This document shows positions 14,144-14,527 of a stretch of DNA of 14,527 nt, one piece after another (the stretch's first letter is position 1; each line of letters opens with the position of its first letter). The position numbers were made by a program, and so were the translations under genes. The stretch lies in NCBI GenBank assembly GCA_030612965.1, contig JAUWMW010000029.1:1-14527 (forward strand), read 5' to 3'. Source of the DNA: a bacterium. Lineage in GTDB: Bacteria; Zixibacteria; MSB-5A5; GN15; FEB-12. The notes under the pieces are model-generated. The model saw only the letters and a program-made list of their open reading frames with translations, did not search any database and was not told where the DNA came from.

Positions 14144-14527
14144 TTTTCAGCCTCATTAGGGTGGCCAGTTTCTTTCGGGCATAATACAGTCGCGACATCA
14201 CCGTCCCTTTGGGTATCCCCAGAAGTTGCGCGATCTCATCGTAGGACATGCCGCGGAAATGTTGCAGCGTGATTATCTCCCGGTCGTCAAACGGCAGTTC
14301 CTTGAGCGCCTGACGAAGTTCAGCCACCATCTCCTTCTTGATAATGGCCTGCTCGGGGGTCCGTTCATCGACTAACAGCCAGGAAACATCGTCGACATCG
14401 ACCATTTTGTTATCCCGGCGCGACCGCCGCCTCAGCCAGGTGCGGCTGAGGTTGGCGATAATCGTGTAGAACCAGGGGGCAAACGGCTGGCTTTCGTCGT
14501 AGGTATTGGCTGATCGATAGACCCGCA
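14130..14527 (-). CDS. ECF RNA polymerase sigma factor (5' end beyond the window)
   Basis: 131 residues are visible, open to the window edge. The Met at 14405 is internal. The upstream reading frame shows region 2 features (YDESQPFAPWFYTIIANLSR, then TWLRRR), which bind the -10 element and core polymerase. After a short linker, region 4 has ELPFDDREIITLQHFRGMSY and the helix-turn-helix DEIAQLLGIPKGTVMSRL for -35 recognition. Missing are region 1.2-2.1 and the start. The gene leads a three-gene operon with the anti-sigma-like and YbjQ-like genes, so it probably autoregulates. The target promoter cannot be read because the upstream DNA is outside the window. Confidence 0.93.
   Translation of the reverse strand, partial: RVYRSANTYDESQPFAPWFYTIIANLSRTWLRRRSRRDNKMVDVDDVSWLLVDERTPEQAIIKKEMVAELRQALKELPFDDREIITLQHFRGMSYDEIAQLLGIPKGTVMSRLYYARKKLATLMRLKNGER

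Overview
The window looks like a chromosomal piece of an uncultivated, probably didermic bacterium of moderately high GC. The gene set and repeat-rich spacers recall FCB-type candidate phyla such as Zixibacteria. That placement is inferred from the look of the proteins and was not tested by any search.

Layout. (1) Positions 1-2510 are accessory DNA. They hold the first 14 codons of a probable IS110-type transposase leaving the left edge on the minus strand, a hairpin-bearing leader, a 45-codon minus-strand ORF whose 3' third is made of a dispersed repeat, and a plus-strand gene for a membrane-anchored STAND-like P-loop NTPase with six nearly identical 47-residue TPR units. A second repeat copy closes the region. 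(2) Positions 2590-9836 are a housekeeping block on the plus strand: rpsU, yqeY, cvpA, a strong intrinsic terminator, then mutS2, dnaG and recN. It resembles the classical rpsU-dnaG-rpoD 'macromolecular synthesis' operon, with yqeY, cvpA and mutS2 inserted and recN in the place where rpoD might be expected. Its genes overlap or nearly abut (rpsU/yqeY 1 nt, mutS2/dnaG 1-nt gap, dnaG/recN 23 nt), so translational coupling is likely. (3) Positions 9837-10090 hold an inverted-repeat element and a 17-bp tandem repeat. (4) Positions 10091-12715, minus strand, hold a YdhR-like small monooxygenase-fold protein and an LtaS/MdoB-type membrane phosphoglycerol transferase-like enzyme. (5) Positions 12716-13382 hold no convincing gene but a dense run of hairpins and dispersed repeats. 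(6) From 14527 down to 13383, minus strand, an ECF sigma factor (cut by the window edge), a two-TM anti-sigma-like protein without the usual zinc motif, and a YbjQ/UPF0145 protein form an overlapping three-gene operon.

How the parts work together. The rpsU-recN block joins translation (S21), tRNA-amidotransferase-like YqeY, replication priming (DnaG), and recombination or break repair (MutS2, RecN). The sigma/anti-sigma operon is probably an envelope-sensing switch. The STAND-TPR gene stands alone next to a mobile element and repeats. This is the kind of setting where bacterial conflict or defence genes are found, and it is the best candidate here for an undescribed system.
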